Notes under the pieces: generated by a model
Databases searched by the model: none
Told to the model about the DNA's origin: nothing
What the model saw: only the letters and a program-made list of their open reading frames with translations
Part shown: in pieces, positions 1-6,842 of the stretch
Position numbering within the stretch: position 1 is the stretch's first letter
How the letters are laid out: the number at the start of each line of letters is the position of its first letter
Program-made: the position numbers and the translations under genes
Assembly (NCBI GenBank): GCA_023458615.1
Contig: JAEWYV010000106.1
Location: 1 to 8,738, forward strand
Length of the DNA: 8,738 nt
Origin: Bacillota bacterium
Lineage (GTDB): Bacteria > Bacillota > Clostridia > Christensenellales > CAG-138
Reading direction: 5' to 3'

Positions 1-353
1 ATGAAGATGCCCTTGACCGGCAGGCGGCCTACCAGCAGGTTCTCCGCAATGGAGATTGGGCGAGCCAAGCTGAGCTCCTGATAGATCATGCCGATGCCGA
101 TCTCTTTGCTCTGGGCGGGGGTGCAAAGATGCACCGCGCACCCGTCGACATAGACGGTGCCGGTATAGTCGTTAAACGAGCCTGCGATCAGTTTCATCAG
201 CGTCGATTTGCCCGCGCCATTTTCGCCAACCAGCGCGTGTACCTCTCCCGCTTTCACGGTGAAGTCTACCCGATCGACTGCAAGTGTGCCCGGGAAACAT
301 TTGGAGACGCCTTCAATGCGCAGCACCTCAGTCCCCAGCGGTGTGTTGGTCAT
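1..353 (-). CDS. Sugar-type ABC transporter ATP-binding protein, N-terminal part (cut by window edge)
   Basis: Reading the minus strand from the ATG at 353-351 gives 117 codons that run off the left edge. The start is supported by GAGGAG (complement of 361-366) with a 7-nt spacer. Visible motifs are an RbsA/MglA-like N-terminus (FPGTLAVDRVDF, about residues 20-31), a perfect Walker A (GENGAGKST, residues 43-51) and the Q-loop region (IYQELSL, Gln92). Proteins of this family are about 500 residues with two fused ATPase domains. They energise uptake of ribose, galactose, xylose or similar solutes together with a permease and a periplasmic-type binding protein. Only the first half of the first ATPase domain is visible, so the Walker B and signature motifs cannot be checked. 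The substrate cannot be told. The gene is divergent from the two-component system, an arrangement often seen where a YesMN pair controls a carbohydrate transporter; that link is inference. Confidence 0.9.
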   Translation of the reverse strand, partial: MTNTPLGTEVLRIEGVSKCFPGTLAVDRVDFTVKAGEVHALVGENGAGKSTLMKLIAGSFNDYTGTVYVDGCAVHLCTPAQSKEIGIGMIYQELSLARPISIAENLLVGRLPVKGIF

Positions 354-360
354 GTGAATA

Positions 361-366
361 CTCCTC
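361..366 (-). promoter_or_regulatory. Ribosome binding site of the ABC ATPase
   Basis: GAGGAG on the minus strand lies 7 nt before the ATG at 353-351. It fixes the start of the truncated transporter gene. Confidence 0.75.
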
Positions 367-550
367 AAGAAATAATAAAATCCAGAATCAAAAGAAATAT
401 CGAAAGAATATCGCAAGAAATGTTGACGCTGTGATTGTATCGCGCTGTTTCTTCCCCGAAAAGGGAATTTCTTTATTGCACCCTTGAAAAATTTAATCAC
501 AATAAAAAATCACTGGATATTCGTAAAATAATGATGTAGTTTAATGATTA

Positions 551-556
551 TATAAT
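551..556 (+). promoter_or_regulatory. Possible -10 box for the two-component operon
   Basis: A perfect TATAAT hexamer stands about 170 bp upstream of the response regulator start. No TTGACA-like hexamer is seen 16-18 bp upstream. The surroundings are very AT-rich, so a chance match is quite possible. Confidence 0.25.
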
Positions 557-572
557 AAAGTTTGATTCAATC

Positions 573-616
573 CATTCGGAGTTCACCCCCGAAAATCGTA
601 AGAACTCAGCCGAATG
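573..616. repeat. Imperfect inverted repeat upstream of the response regulator
   Basis: The left arm CATTCGGAGTTC (573-584) pairs with GAACT (602-606) and CCGAATG (610-616), leaving a 3-nt bulge (CAG, 607-609). That makes 12 paired bases around a 17-nt loop. As DNA it could be an operator; as RNA it would be a leader hairpin if transcription starts near 563. No T-run follows, so it is not a simple terminator. Confidence 0.55.
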
Positions 617-631
617 TACAACAAATCGTAA
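593..631 (+). repeat. Direct repeat AAATCGTAA, 30 bp apart
   Basis: AAATCGTAA occurs at 593-601 and again at 623-631. The start-to-start distance of 30 bp is close to three helical turns, so two protein monomers could sit on the same face of the DNA. A partial copy (TTCGTAA) lies at 520-526. Many AraC-type response regulators bind direct repeats, so these are candidate YesN-type sites. The AT-rich background makes chance possible. Confidence 0.35.
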
Positions 632-726
632 ATAATTCAACCTCTTGCAGCAATATTTATTCAGTAAATAAAAGAATGATCCCAACAAAAAATTGAAAAA
701 GTCTGATTGGAAAAAATAAGTATAGT

Positions 727-2322
727 ATGTATAAGCTATTAATCGTTGAAGACGAAGACTTAATTCGCAGCGCGATTCTCTTTGGCATCGACTGGCCCAG
801 CCTTGGGTTGGAAGTTCAAGGTGCTGAGGATGGCGAGGTTGCGCTGGAAACCGTGAAAACCTTCTGCCCGGATATCGTGCTGACCGATATCCGCATGCCG
901 TTTATCGACGGTCTGGAGTTGACCCGGCGGCTGCACGAGGAGTACCCGCGCATCATCGTAATCATCCTCAGCGGGCACGACGAGTTCTCCTATGCGCAGG
1001 AGGCCATTCAGCTCGGCGTACGTCAATATCTGCAAAAGCCGATCGTGCCAAACGACCTGATCGCCATACTGCAAAAGACGACGCGGGAGCTGGATGCGCG
1101 CGCAAACCGCGAAATCCGTGAGGAGAAACTGCGCCTTCAGGTCCAGGAGAGCATGCCGTTCCTGCGCGAAAAGCTGCTCAACCGCCTCGTGCACAACACC
1201 ATCACCCCGTCTGAGATTCCGCGCATGCTGGAGTTCACCGGTGTTCGGCTCAAGGGCGCGGGCTTCATCGTCTGCCTCATCGAGTGCGAGCCGGAGCCCC
1301 CGCTCTATGGCGAGGCGGCGGCTGTGCTTGATCTTTCGATCACGCAAATTCTGGAGCACGAAATCGGGCACGACGGCGTGGCGTTTGAAAGCGTGACAGG
1401 CCGTCGCGTGTTGATCTATGCCGCGCGCACCATGCAGACCGAGCGCCCCTATATCGTTACCCTGCTTGGGGAAATCTCCGATATCATATTCCGCGAACAC
1501 AATATCGTCACCACCTGCGCCATCGGCACGCGCGTTTCCTCTCTTTCGGATATCCATATCTCCTACGACAGCGCAAAGGCCGCCATCGAGCAGCGCGTGT
1601 TTGACGGACGCGGGCAGATTTACGACGCCTACCTCACCCCTTGCATCGAAACCTATTTTCCATTTGACCGCTCCAAATCGCTCATCGACAAGCTCAAGAT
1701 TCTCTCGGACGACGAATTCTCCGAGGCGATCAGCGGTTTCTTTGGCGATCTGCGGCAGATGCGCTCGCTCTCGAGCGACAGCCTGCTCTCCGTGATGCTC
1801 GATCTTGCCAACTGCGGCTATCGCATCCTGATGGAATCCGGCTGCGTCGAGGATGCCTCCCCCGTCACCATCTATAATACGCTGTTTTCCCTCACCACGC
1901 TGGAGCAGTATCAAACGGTGCTCACGGCATTCTTCAACGACCTAAGAGCTAAGCTTTTACAGCAGCAAATCAACCGCGGCAACCAGCTGATTAAAAAAAT
2001 CTGCTCGTTTATCGACGAGCATTATTGCGATGCCTCCATGTCGCTCAACACCGTTGCCTCGTCCGTATTCATCAGCTCGACCTATCTGAGCATTCTGTTT
2101 AAAAAAGAGATGGGAACCACATTCACGGACTACATCTCGCGGCTTCGCATGGAGCGCGCCAAGGAACTGCTCCGCGACGACAACCTAAAGACCTATGAGG
2201 CAGCGGAGCGAACCGGCTATGGCGACCCGCAGTACTTCTCCAGCTGTTTTAAAAAATATACCGGCATGACCCCTTCGGAATACAAGGCGCAGTATCACCC
2301 GATCAAGGAGCAGCACGCATGA
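727..2322 (+). CDS. YesN-like response regulator with AraC-type DNA-binding domain
   Basis: The product has 531 residues, normal for the YesN-like family. Residues 1-120 are a receiver domain with the acidic pair Glu8/Asp9, the phospho-acceptor Asp54 (VLTDIRMP), Ser82 (ILSGHDEF) and Lys104 (QKPI). The middle part (about 150-410) matches no domain I can name with confidence; the stretch GTRVSSLSDIHISYDSAKAA (267-286) resembles the degenerate GGDEF-like linker of these regulators. Residues 420-522 form the two helix-turn-helix units of an AraC domain, ending in GYGDPQYFSSCFKKYTGMTP (497-516). Phosphorylated by the next gene product, it should activate nearby genes; the ABC transporter and the 4268-5311 gene are candidate targets (inference). 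The ribosome binding site is poor (only GGAA, 709-712, too far upstream), yet the N-terminus is canonical, so the start stands. Confidence 0.93.
   Translation: MYKLLIVEDEDLIRSAILFGIDWPSLGLEVQGAEDGEVALETVKTFCPDIVLTDIRMPFIDGLELTRRLHEEYPRIIVIILSGHDEFSYAQEAIQLGVRQYLQKPIVPNDLIAILQKTTRELDARANREIREEKLRLQVQESMPFLREKLLNRLVHNTITPSEIPRMLEFTGVRLKGAGFIVCLIECEPEPPLYGEAAAVLDLSITQILEHEIGHDGVAFESVTGRRVLIYAARTMQTERPYIVTLLGEISDIIFREHNIVTTCAIGTRVSSLSDIHISYDSAKAAIEQRVFDGRGQIYDAYLTPCIETYFPFDRSKSLIDKLKILSDDEFSEAISGFFGDLRQMRSLSSDSLLSVMLDLANCGYRILMESGCVEDASPVTIYNTLFSLTTLEQYQTVLTAFFNDLRAKLLQQQINRGNQLIKKICSFIDEHYCDASMSLNTVASSVFISSTYLSILFKKEMGTTFTDYISRLRMERAKELLRDDNLKTYEAAERTGYGDPQYFSSCFKKYTGMTPSEYKAQYHPIKEQHA
2305..2310 (+). 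promoter_or_regulatory. Ribosome binding site of the sensor kinase, inside the regulator gene
   Basis: AAGGAG lies 8 nt before the kinase ATG and within the last codons of the response regulator. Together with the ATGA stop-start overlap at 2319-2322 it indicates translational coupling. Confidence 0.75.
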
Positions 2323-4115
2323 CAAAGTTCAAGCGACTCTTCCAGCAGTTACGCGTCCAAATGCCCATTTTTATTATGATGCTGGTATTTGCGGCGTGTT
2401 TTCTGCTCGCGCTGTTGACGGGCTATCTAACCAGCAACGCCCTTATTCAGCGTGCCGAGCGGGACACAGAGGCGCTCTTGACGCAGGTAATTCGCAATGT
2501 GGAATATTATCTGGACGATATGGAGGCACTTGGCAACGTGCTCAACGAGCACCATTCCGTGCTTCGCATGCTGCTCAACGACGAAACCATAGAGGCGGGC
2601 CGCGCCACCTATTATGAAGACGCAAAATCCGTCCGATCCTTTTTGACGGATCTCTCCCGCCTGCGCTCGGAGATTATGTCCATCACCATCATCGGCGAAA
2701 ACGGCTCTTATGTCGGCACGCAGGAGTTGGAATACACCACCGAGAACATCGCAGCGGAGGATATGGGCTGGTATCGCCTCGCAATTGAAAACAGCGGCAA
2801 CCCGATTTTTCTTCCCCCGCATACGATTAAAAACTACATGGGGCGATCCCAATATGTTATCTCACTGATCAAGTCGCTCTCGCTTGGCAATGCGCCGCCG
2901 CGGGGCGCGATGAGCATCAACCTCACGCTCGATACCCTGAGCAAGATCTGCAACGACGTCCGCCTGAGCAACACGGGCTACGTCTTCATCATCGACAATA
3001 ACGGCAACTATATCTATCACCCCAACAACGACTATCTGGAGGCGAACGCGGGCATAACCAAGCTCGCGGACGACACCATCATGCAGCGCGTACTCGCCGG
3101 CGAAAACGGATTTGTCGATCACGATCATTTCGTGGTCTGCGATTCCATCGACTCGGCGGGATACTATGTCATCGGTGTGGTGCCGTATGACGCAATCGTC
3201 GGCGCGGCGAACTCGCTGCGTACACTGGAGATGTTCATCGGTTTCCTCTTTGCCGTCGTCATCGCGCTCATCGTCGGGCTCCTGCTCTCCTACAAGGTCT
3301 TTCGCCCGCTCAGCGCGCTCAAAGGCGTTATGGATCGCGCGCGCGGCGGGGACATGAACGTCATCGCACCGGAGATGTCAAAGGACGAGATCGGCGAGGT
3401 CGGAACGGGATTCAACACGATGCTGGAGCGCATCCGCCTGTTGATTTCCAGCAACACGCAAAAGGAAAAGGAGAAGCGTAAGGCGGAGCTGGATGCTCTG
3501 CAGGCGCAGATCAACCCGCACTTCCTCTACAATACGCTGGATTCCATCGTCTGGATGGCGCATTACCAGCCGGATATCGCCGCCTCCATGGCGGATTCCC
3601 TGGCAAAGCTGTTTCGCCTGATGCTCGGCGGCGGCGAGGACTTTGTGCCGTTGAGTCAAGAGATTGAGCATGTGACCCAATATCTTAACATCCAGAAACT
3701 GCGCTACTCCACCAAATTTACCTATCAAATTGAGATGGAAAGCGGCACGGAGAACCTCATGGTACCCAAGCTGATTCTGCAACCGCTCGTGGAGAACGCA
3801 ATCTACCACGGCATCAAGCCAGCGCGAAAAACCTGTGCGCTGCTCGTTAAGGCCATTCGGGACGGAAACGAGCTGACACTGTTTGTGGGCGACAACGGCG
3901 TAGGCATGAAGGAGGAAAAGGCGGTCTCGATCCTGCGCGATAACGTTACCTCTGAAAAACACATGGGCGGCATCGGCGTAAAGAATATCAATGAGCGCAT
4001 CGCGCTCCATTATGGCGAGGAGTTCGGCATCTCCTATCACTGCATCGAGCAGATCGGAACCCTTGCGGTCGTAACCCTGCCTGCAAATCCTGCCGCCACA
4101 CAACCCCGCAACTGA
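2319..4115 (+). CDS. YesM-like sensor histidine kinase with extracellular Cache domain
   Basis: The product has 598 residues. It carries a membrane helix at about 15-37, an extracellular region at 38-303 and a second helix at about 304-326. A HAMP linker (about 327-380) and a cytoplasmic kinase core follow. The end of the outer region, SNTGYVFIIDNNGNYIYHPN (217-236), is typical of the membrane-proximal part of double-Cache sensors. The kinase belongs to the LytS/YesM type (His_kinase plus HATPase_c). The phospho-acceptor is His401 in AQINPHFLYNTLDS, the N box has Asn493 (VENAIYHGIK), and the ATP-lid glycines are DNGVGM (525-530) and GGIGVKN (550-556). All key residues are present. It should sense a solute outside the cell and phosphorylate Asp54 of the regulator encoded by the overlapping upstream gene. 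The ligand cannot be read from the sequence; sugars and oligosaccharides are common for the family. Confidence 0.93.
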   Translation: MTKFKRLFQQLRVQMPIFIMMLVFAACFLLALLTGYLTSNALIQRAERDTEALLTQVIRNVEYYLDDMEALGNVLNEHHSVLRMLLNDETIEAGRATYYEDAKSVRSFLTDLSRLRSEIMSITIIGENGSYVGTQELEYTTENIAAEDMGWYRLAIENSGNPIFLPPHTIKNYMGRSQYVISLIKSLSLGNAPPRGAMSINLTLDTLSKICNDVRLSNTGYVFIIDNNGNYIYHPNNDYLEANAGITKLADDTIMQRVLAGENGFVDHDHFVVCDSIDSAGYYVIGVVPYDAIVGAANSLRTLEMFIGFLFAVVIALIVGLLLSYKVFRPLSALKGVMDRARGGDMNVIAPEMSKDEIGEVGTGFNTMLERIRLLISSNTQKEKEKRKAELDALQAQINPHFLYNTLDSIVWMAHYQPDIAASMADSLAKLFRLMLGGGEDFVPLSQEIEHVTQYLNIQKLRYSTKFTYQIEMESGTENLMVPKLILQPLVENAIYHGIKPARKTCALLVKAIRDGNELTLFVGDNGVGMKEEKAVSILRDNVTSEKHMGGIGVKNINERIALHYGEEFGISYHCIEQIGTLAVVTLPANPAATQPRN

Positions 4116-4138
4116 TAAAAAAAGCAAACAGTTTCAAC

Positions 4139-4171
4139 AAAAGATTCACTATATCAAGTGAATCTTTTTTT
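4139..4171 (+). terminator. Intrinsic terminator of the two-component operon
   Basis: The arms AAAAGATTCACT (4139-4150) and AGTGAATCTTTT (4157-4168) pair perfectly over 12 bp around a 6-nt loop. The right arm runs into seven consecutive T (4165-4171). It starts 24 nt after the kinase stop codon, so the following gene probably has its own promoter. Confidence 0.88.
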
Positions 4172-4231
4172 GTAAGATGGAATTGTACCAATAAAACTTG
4201 ATTCCAATGCTAAAACAGACTTCTGCGTCAC

Positions 4232-4240
4232 TGCTACACT
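4232..4240 (+). promoter_or_regulatory. Possible extended -10 element of the MtaA-like gene
   Basis: TGCTACACT fits an extended -10 (TG-n plus a 4/6 hexamer) and would start a leader of about 20 nt holding the ribosome binding site. The -35 position (4212-4217, AAAACA) is poor, which would suit an activated promoter. The preceding terminator implies that some promoter lies in 4172-4250. Confidence 0.3.
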
Positions 4241-4256
4241 TCTATCTTTTTAACGT

Positions 4257-4260
4257 GAGG
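4257..4260 (+). promoter_or_regulatory. Ribosome binding site of the MtaA-like gene
   Basis: GAGG is followed by a 7-nt spacer and the ATG at 4268. It supports the chosen start, which also matches the usual N-terminus of this family (SIERFYATVERKPVDRPA). Confidence 0.7.
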
Positions 4261-4267
4261 AAACTAC

Positions 4268-5311
4268 ATGAACAGTATTGAACGTTTTTACGCAACCGTC
4301 GAGCGCAAGCCGGTCGATCGTCCTGCCGCATGGCTCGGTATGCCAACCACCGACGCGCTGCCCGGTTTATTTGACTACTATAAGGTAGACTCTCTGCACG
4401 CGCTGAAGCTCGCCGTTGGCGACGACTTCTACGCCGTCGAGGTACCGTATCACAGCGAGACGGCCTCCGCCATCTATGCAGCGTTTGACTGGTATCGCAA
4501 CGGCAGCGATGTGGACGTGGATCACAGAACGCTCACTACGGACGGCTGCTTTGTGGACGCGGAAGAGCTCAGCGATCTGGACTTTTTTGACTGGCCGGAT
4601 CCGGAAAAATACATCGACACCGCGGAGTGCGCCCGCAGAATCAGCCTCGCCCCGCCGGATAAGGTCGCGCTGGGCATGCTCTGGTGCTGCCATTTTCAGG
4701 ATTTCTGCGCAAGCTTCGGCATGGAGACGGCGCTGATGAACATGGCCGCCAACCCGGAGATTGTTCAGGCGGTGGACGCGCATATCATGGGCTTCTACCT
4801 CAAAGCATGCAAAATCTTCTTCGAAGCAACAAAGGGCAAGCTAAACGCCGTGCTGATTGGTGACGACCTCGGCAGCCAGCAGGGGCTCATGATCTCGCCG
4901 GATATGGCACGCAAATTCGTTCTCCCCGGCGCAAAGCAGCTGGTCGATCTGGCGCATTCCTACGGGCTGAAGGTCATCTATCACTCCTGCGGTGCCATCT
5001 CGGATATCATTGAGGACTTAATCGGCATTGGCGTGGACATCGTCCATCCCATTCAGGCAAAGGCCAAGGGCATGAGCGCGGCGGAGCTGAAGGCTCGCTT
5101 TGGCGATCGCGTAAGCTTCTGCGGCGGCGTGGACACGCAGGACCTCCTGCCCAACGGCACGCCGGAGCAGGTGCGCGAGGCGGTGCGTCATCTCAAGTCA
5201 CTCTTCCCGACCGGACTCATCATCAGCCCCAGCCATGAGGCGATTCAGTCCGATGTGCCCCCCGAAAACATCTTCGCCCTGTTTGACGAGGCGACGAAGT
5301 TGAACACCTGA
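4268..5311 (+). CDS. URO-D superfamily protein, MtaA/corrinoid methyltransferase type
   Basis: The 347-residue product has the full length of the URO-D/MtaA family. The N-terminus ERFYATVERKPVDRPA (5-20) and the core blocks GDDLGSQQGLMISP (198-211), YGLKVIYHSCGAISDIIEDL (232-251) and VSFCGGVDTQDLLPNGTPEQ (282-301) are typical. His239-x-Cys241 and Cys285 form the His-x-Cys...Cys zinc pattern known from MtaA, MtbA and CmuA. True uroporphyrinogen decarboxylase lacks it. This favours a cytoplasmic zinc-dependent methyltransferase acting on a methylated corrinoid protein (MT-II role) rather than a heme enzyme. The acceptor could be tetrahydrofolate or a thiol; this cannot be told here. A second cysteine cluster (Cys140, Cys141, Cys147, in WCCHFQDFC) is notable. 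The gene follows the sensor operon behind a terminator and is convergent with a second URO-D-superfamily gene. The family call is firm, the methyltransferase role probable, and the substrate unknown. Confidence 0.85.
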   Translation: MNSIERFYATVERKPVDRPAAWLGMPTTDALPGLFDYYKVDSLHALKLAVGDDFYAVEVPYHSETASAIYAAFDWYRNGSDVDVDHRTLTTDGCFVDAEELSDLDFFDWPDPEKYIDTAECARRISLAPPDKVALGMLWCCHFQDFCASFGMETALMNMAANPEIVQAVDAHIMGFYLKACKIFFEATKGKLNAVLIGDDLGSQQGLMISPDMARKFVLPGAKQLVDLAHSYGLKVIYHSCGAISDIIEDLIGIGVDIVHPIQAKAKGMSAAELKARFGDRVSFCGGVDTQDLLPNGTPEQVREAVRHLKSLFPTGLIISPSHEAIQSDVPPENIFALFDEATKLNT

Positions 5312-5346
5312 TCTTTTTCAGAGCGTGGTTTCTGATCCTCCTTCCA

Positions 5347-5388
5347 AACAATGCCGTGCTGCAATCAGGCTTGCAGCACGGCATTGTT
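5347..5388. terminator. Perfect 18-bp hairpin between convergent genes, probable bidirectional terminator
   Basis: AACAATGCCGTGCTGCAA (5347-5364) and its exact reverse complement (5371-5388) flank a 6-nt loop. The hairpin sits 35 nt after the stop of the plus-strand gene and 33 nt after the stop of the minus-strand gene, where a shared terminator is expected. It lacks a real T-run on either side (TTGTTG on plus, TTGTTTGG on minus). Efficiency by the intrinsic mechanism is therefore uncertain, and it may instead protect 3' ends or act as a repeat element. Confidence 0.65.
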
Positions 5389-5421
5389 GTATGTATCGCG
5401 GTCTTCAGTTTGCGGCCTGCC

Positions 5422-6759
5422 TCAGCCGAAGATTACGTCTATCGTCTCGCGCGCAATCTTTGCCCAGCGCCAGAGCCGTTCGGGGTGATAATCCACCGTT
5501 GAGATATCCTTCATGATGATCTCAATGCTGCAACCTTGCGTCTCATGAATGATGGCTTCGAGTTCCTTTCGTGCCTCTGCCTCGGAAAACTCACCAACCG
5601 TGAACTTCGCCGGGCTGGGTTTGCAGCTCATAACATATTTCCCGCGGCAGCGCTCCGCCGCAACGGCCCATTTGTTCCACGGGCTCATGCTGATCTTTCG
5701 CAGGTTTGGGATGCGATCCATGATGTCCATCTTGTAATACAGCGGCTCACAGCAGCCGTAGTAGGTCATGCCAAACTGCTTCAGCCAGTCCATCTCATAT
5801 TGCAGTGAGAACTGCCAGTGCATCTCCGGGCTGACGGTGCTGAAAATCTGCGCGTTGCCGCAGCCCCACATCTGGCGCGTGTCGCAGTTGGTCTCCGCGT
5901 GCTCCGGCGCTGCAAGATCACTCACGATGCCGTATCCGCCGCTGCCCACCCGGCAGGAATAGTTGTTTGAGGCCCAGATGCCAAGCGAGCGGTATTGCTC
6001 CATGCGCACCATGGCGCAGTCCACATAGCGCTTCACCACGGCCTCAACAAACTCCGGTTCGTCCACGAGATTGTAGAGCGTTTCGTCGATGCCCATCACG
6101 CGGATGAGATAATCCCACGGCGTAAACCAGAGCCCGCGCGCGCCGACGATGCGCACCTCCAAAATACCGTCGAAGATTTCGCGCATCAGGTCGGTGTATT
6201 GCTTGGTCCGCTCGTGGTCAACATAGACCTCAGGCGTTTTGATCTTCTCCACGTCGTCCATCTTCAGAATATACGGTTTAAAGTGACGCGAAACGATCTC
6301 GCTATTGCGGTCGGTGCCGATGGCAACCACATCCTCGTCAATCTGAAATCCGCTATCGTAGACAACCAGCGGACTCTCCAGCATATCCTCTATGATGCAG
6401 TCCCCGAGCCCATGCTCATAGCAATACAACTCCTTGCGGAGAAAATCCTCCAGCTCGATAGCAAAGGGATGCGTACAGCGCAGGTTGAGCGAACCATCGC
6501 CATTCATTTCCTCCCAGCAGATTTCGTTGATATACAGCGGCGGTTTGATCATCTTCAGGTCATTGGTCGCCCGCCAGAGTTTCCGCCGCGTCTCCATGAC
6601 CGGATCGTTTGCATAAGCGTGCTTTTTCGCGCCCAGCTCACGCAGAATCGCGATATCCTCGCGCGGGATATCCAGCTGCTCCGCCGGAACACGCCCAAGG
6701 GTCGGTTTGCCGGGCACCGTCGCGCCAAATCGATCCGCAAGATTTAAATACCTGCTCAT
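5422..6759 (-). CDS. Divergent URO-D superfamily protein, function unknown
   Basis: The product has 445 residues, about 100 longer than typical URO-D/MtaA proteins. The start is fixed by AGGAGG (complement of 6766-6771) with a 6-nt spacer. I recognise it as an uncharacterised URO-D-superfamily group from the C-terminal block MTYYGCCEPLYYKMDIMDRI (331-350) followed by PNLRKISMSPW (351-361) and YVMSCKPSP (375-383). Cys336, Cys337, Glu338 and Cys379 are plausible metal or cofactor ligands, together with a His such as His314 (EMHWQFS). The HxC...C motif of its convergent neighbour is absent. No signal peptide or membrane helix is seen, so it should be cytoplasmic. It may be the methyltransferase that recognises the methylated substrate or a corrinoid protein (inference), but no corrinoid protein is in view. 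It lies downstream of the AraC gene on the same strand, with a terminator between them. Confidence 0.82.
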   Translation of the reverse strand: MSRYLNLADRFGATVPGKPTLGRVPAEQLDIPREDIAILRELGAKKHAYANDPVMETRRKLWRATNDLKMIKPPLYINEICWEEMNGDGSLNLRCTHPFAIELEDFLRKELYCYEHGLGDCIIEDMLESPLVVYDSGFQIDEDVVAIGTDRNSEIVSRHFKPYILKMDDVEKIKTPEVYVDHERTKQYTDLMREIFDGILEVRIVGARGLWFTPWDYLIRVMGIDETLYNLVDEPEFVEAVVKRYVDCAMVRMEQYRSLGIWASNNYSCRVGSGGYGIVSDLAAPEHAETNCDTRQMWGCGNAQIFSTVSPEMHWQFSLQYEMDWLKQFGMTYYGCCEPLYYKMDIMDRIPNLRKISMSPWNKWAVAAERCRGKYVMSCKPSPAKFTVGEFSEAEARKELEAIIHETQGCSIEIIMKDISTVDYHPERLWRWAKIARETIDVIFG

Positions 6760-6765
6760 AGATAG

Positions 6766-6771
6766 CCTCCT
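6766..6771 (-). promoter_or_regulatory. Ribosome binding site of the 445-residue URO-D-like gene
   Basis: AGGAGG on the minus strand lies 6 nt before the ATG at 6759-6757, a strong match that decides the start. Confidence 0.85.
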
Positions 6772-6817
6772 ATTACGTTATAGAAACCAACCGTTCGCAC
6801 TTTTGCTCTCTGAACCA

Positions 6818-6842
6818 GTTGCGCATGATTTTTTGCGCAAAC
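6818..6842. repeat. TTGCGCA inverted/direct repeat upstream of the URO-D-like gene
   Basis: TTGCGCA (6819-6825) pairs with TGCGCAA (6834-6840) over 7 bp around an 8-nt AT-rich loop. Because the core is itself palindromic, TTGCGCA also repeats directly at 6833-6839, 14 bp downstream. It lies about 60 bp upstream of the minus-strand gene start, between that gene and the AraC terminator, where an operator would be expected. It could bind the neighbouring AraC protein (inference). Confidence 0.45.

Larger units (their letters stand above)
354..726. promoter_or_regulatory. Divergent AT-rich control region between ABC ATPase and two-component system
   Basis: This 373-bp gap has no credible gene; the short frames crossing it look like chance. 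It must hold the promoters for both flanking genes. On the minus strand a weak candidate is TTGCGA (416-411) and TTTGAT (392-387) with an 18-bp spacer. On the plus strand a perfect TATAAT lies at 551-556 without a recognisable -35 box, which would fit an activator-dependent promoter. That would give a leader of about 165 nt containing the inverted repeat at 573-616. The short motif TCGTAA occurs at 521, 596 and 626. A 5-bp hairpin (TTCCC 452-456 with GGGAA 463-467) is probably chance. Confidence 0.5.

Noticed and set aside
129..487. Two short plus-strand frames (129-434 and 284-487) at the left end
   Set aside because: They overlap the ABC ATPase on the opposite strand, which has a perfect Walker A, and continue into AT-rich spacer without ribosome sites.
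760..1914. Long minus-strand frame of 384 codons opposite the response regulator
   Set aside because: It lies entirely inside a gene with clear receiver and AraC domains, has no recognisable motif, and arises from the GC-biased third positions of the real gene.
3378..4127. Minus-strand frame of 249 codons opposite the kinase core
   Set aside because: The plus strand encodes conserved H, N and G boxes here. The antisense product shows no family features and no good ribosome site.
5995..6747. Plus-strand frame of 250 codons opposite the URO-D-like gene
   Set aside because: It is a shadow of the minus-strand gene, which has a strong ribosome site and recognisable family blocks.
6777..6782. TATAAC on the minus strand as -10 box of the URO-D-like gene
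   Set aside because: Transcription would start about on the ribosome binding site, and no -35 box stands at the right distance.
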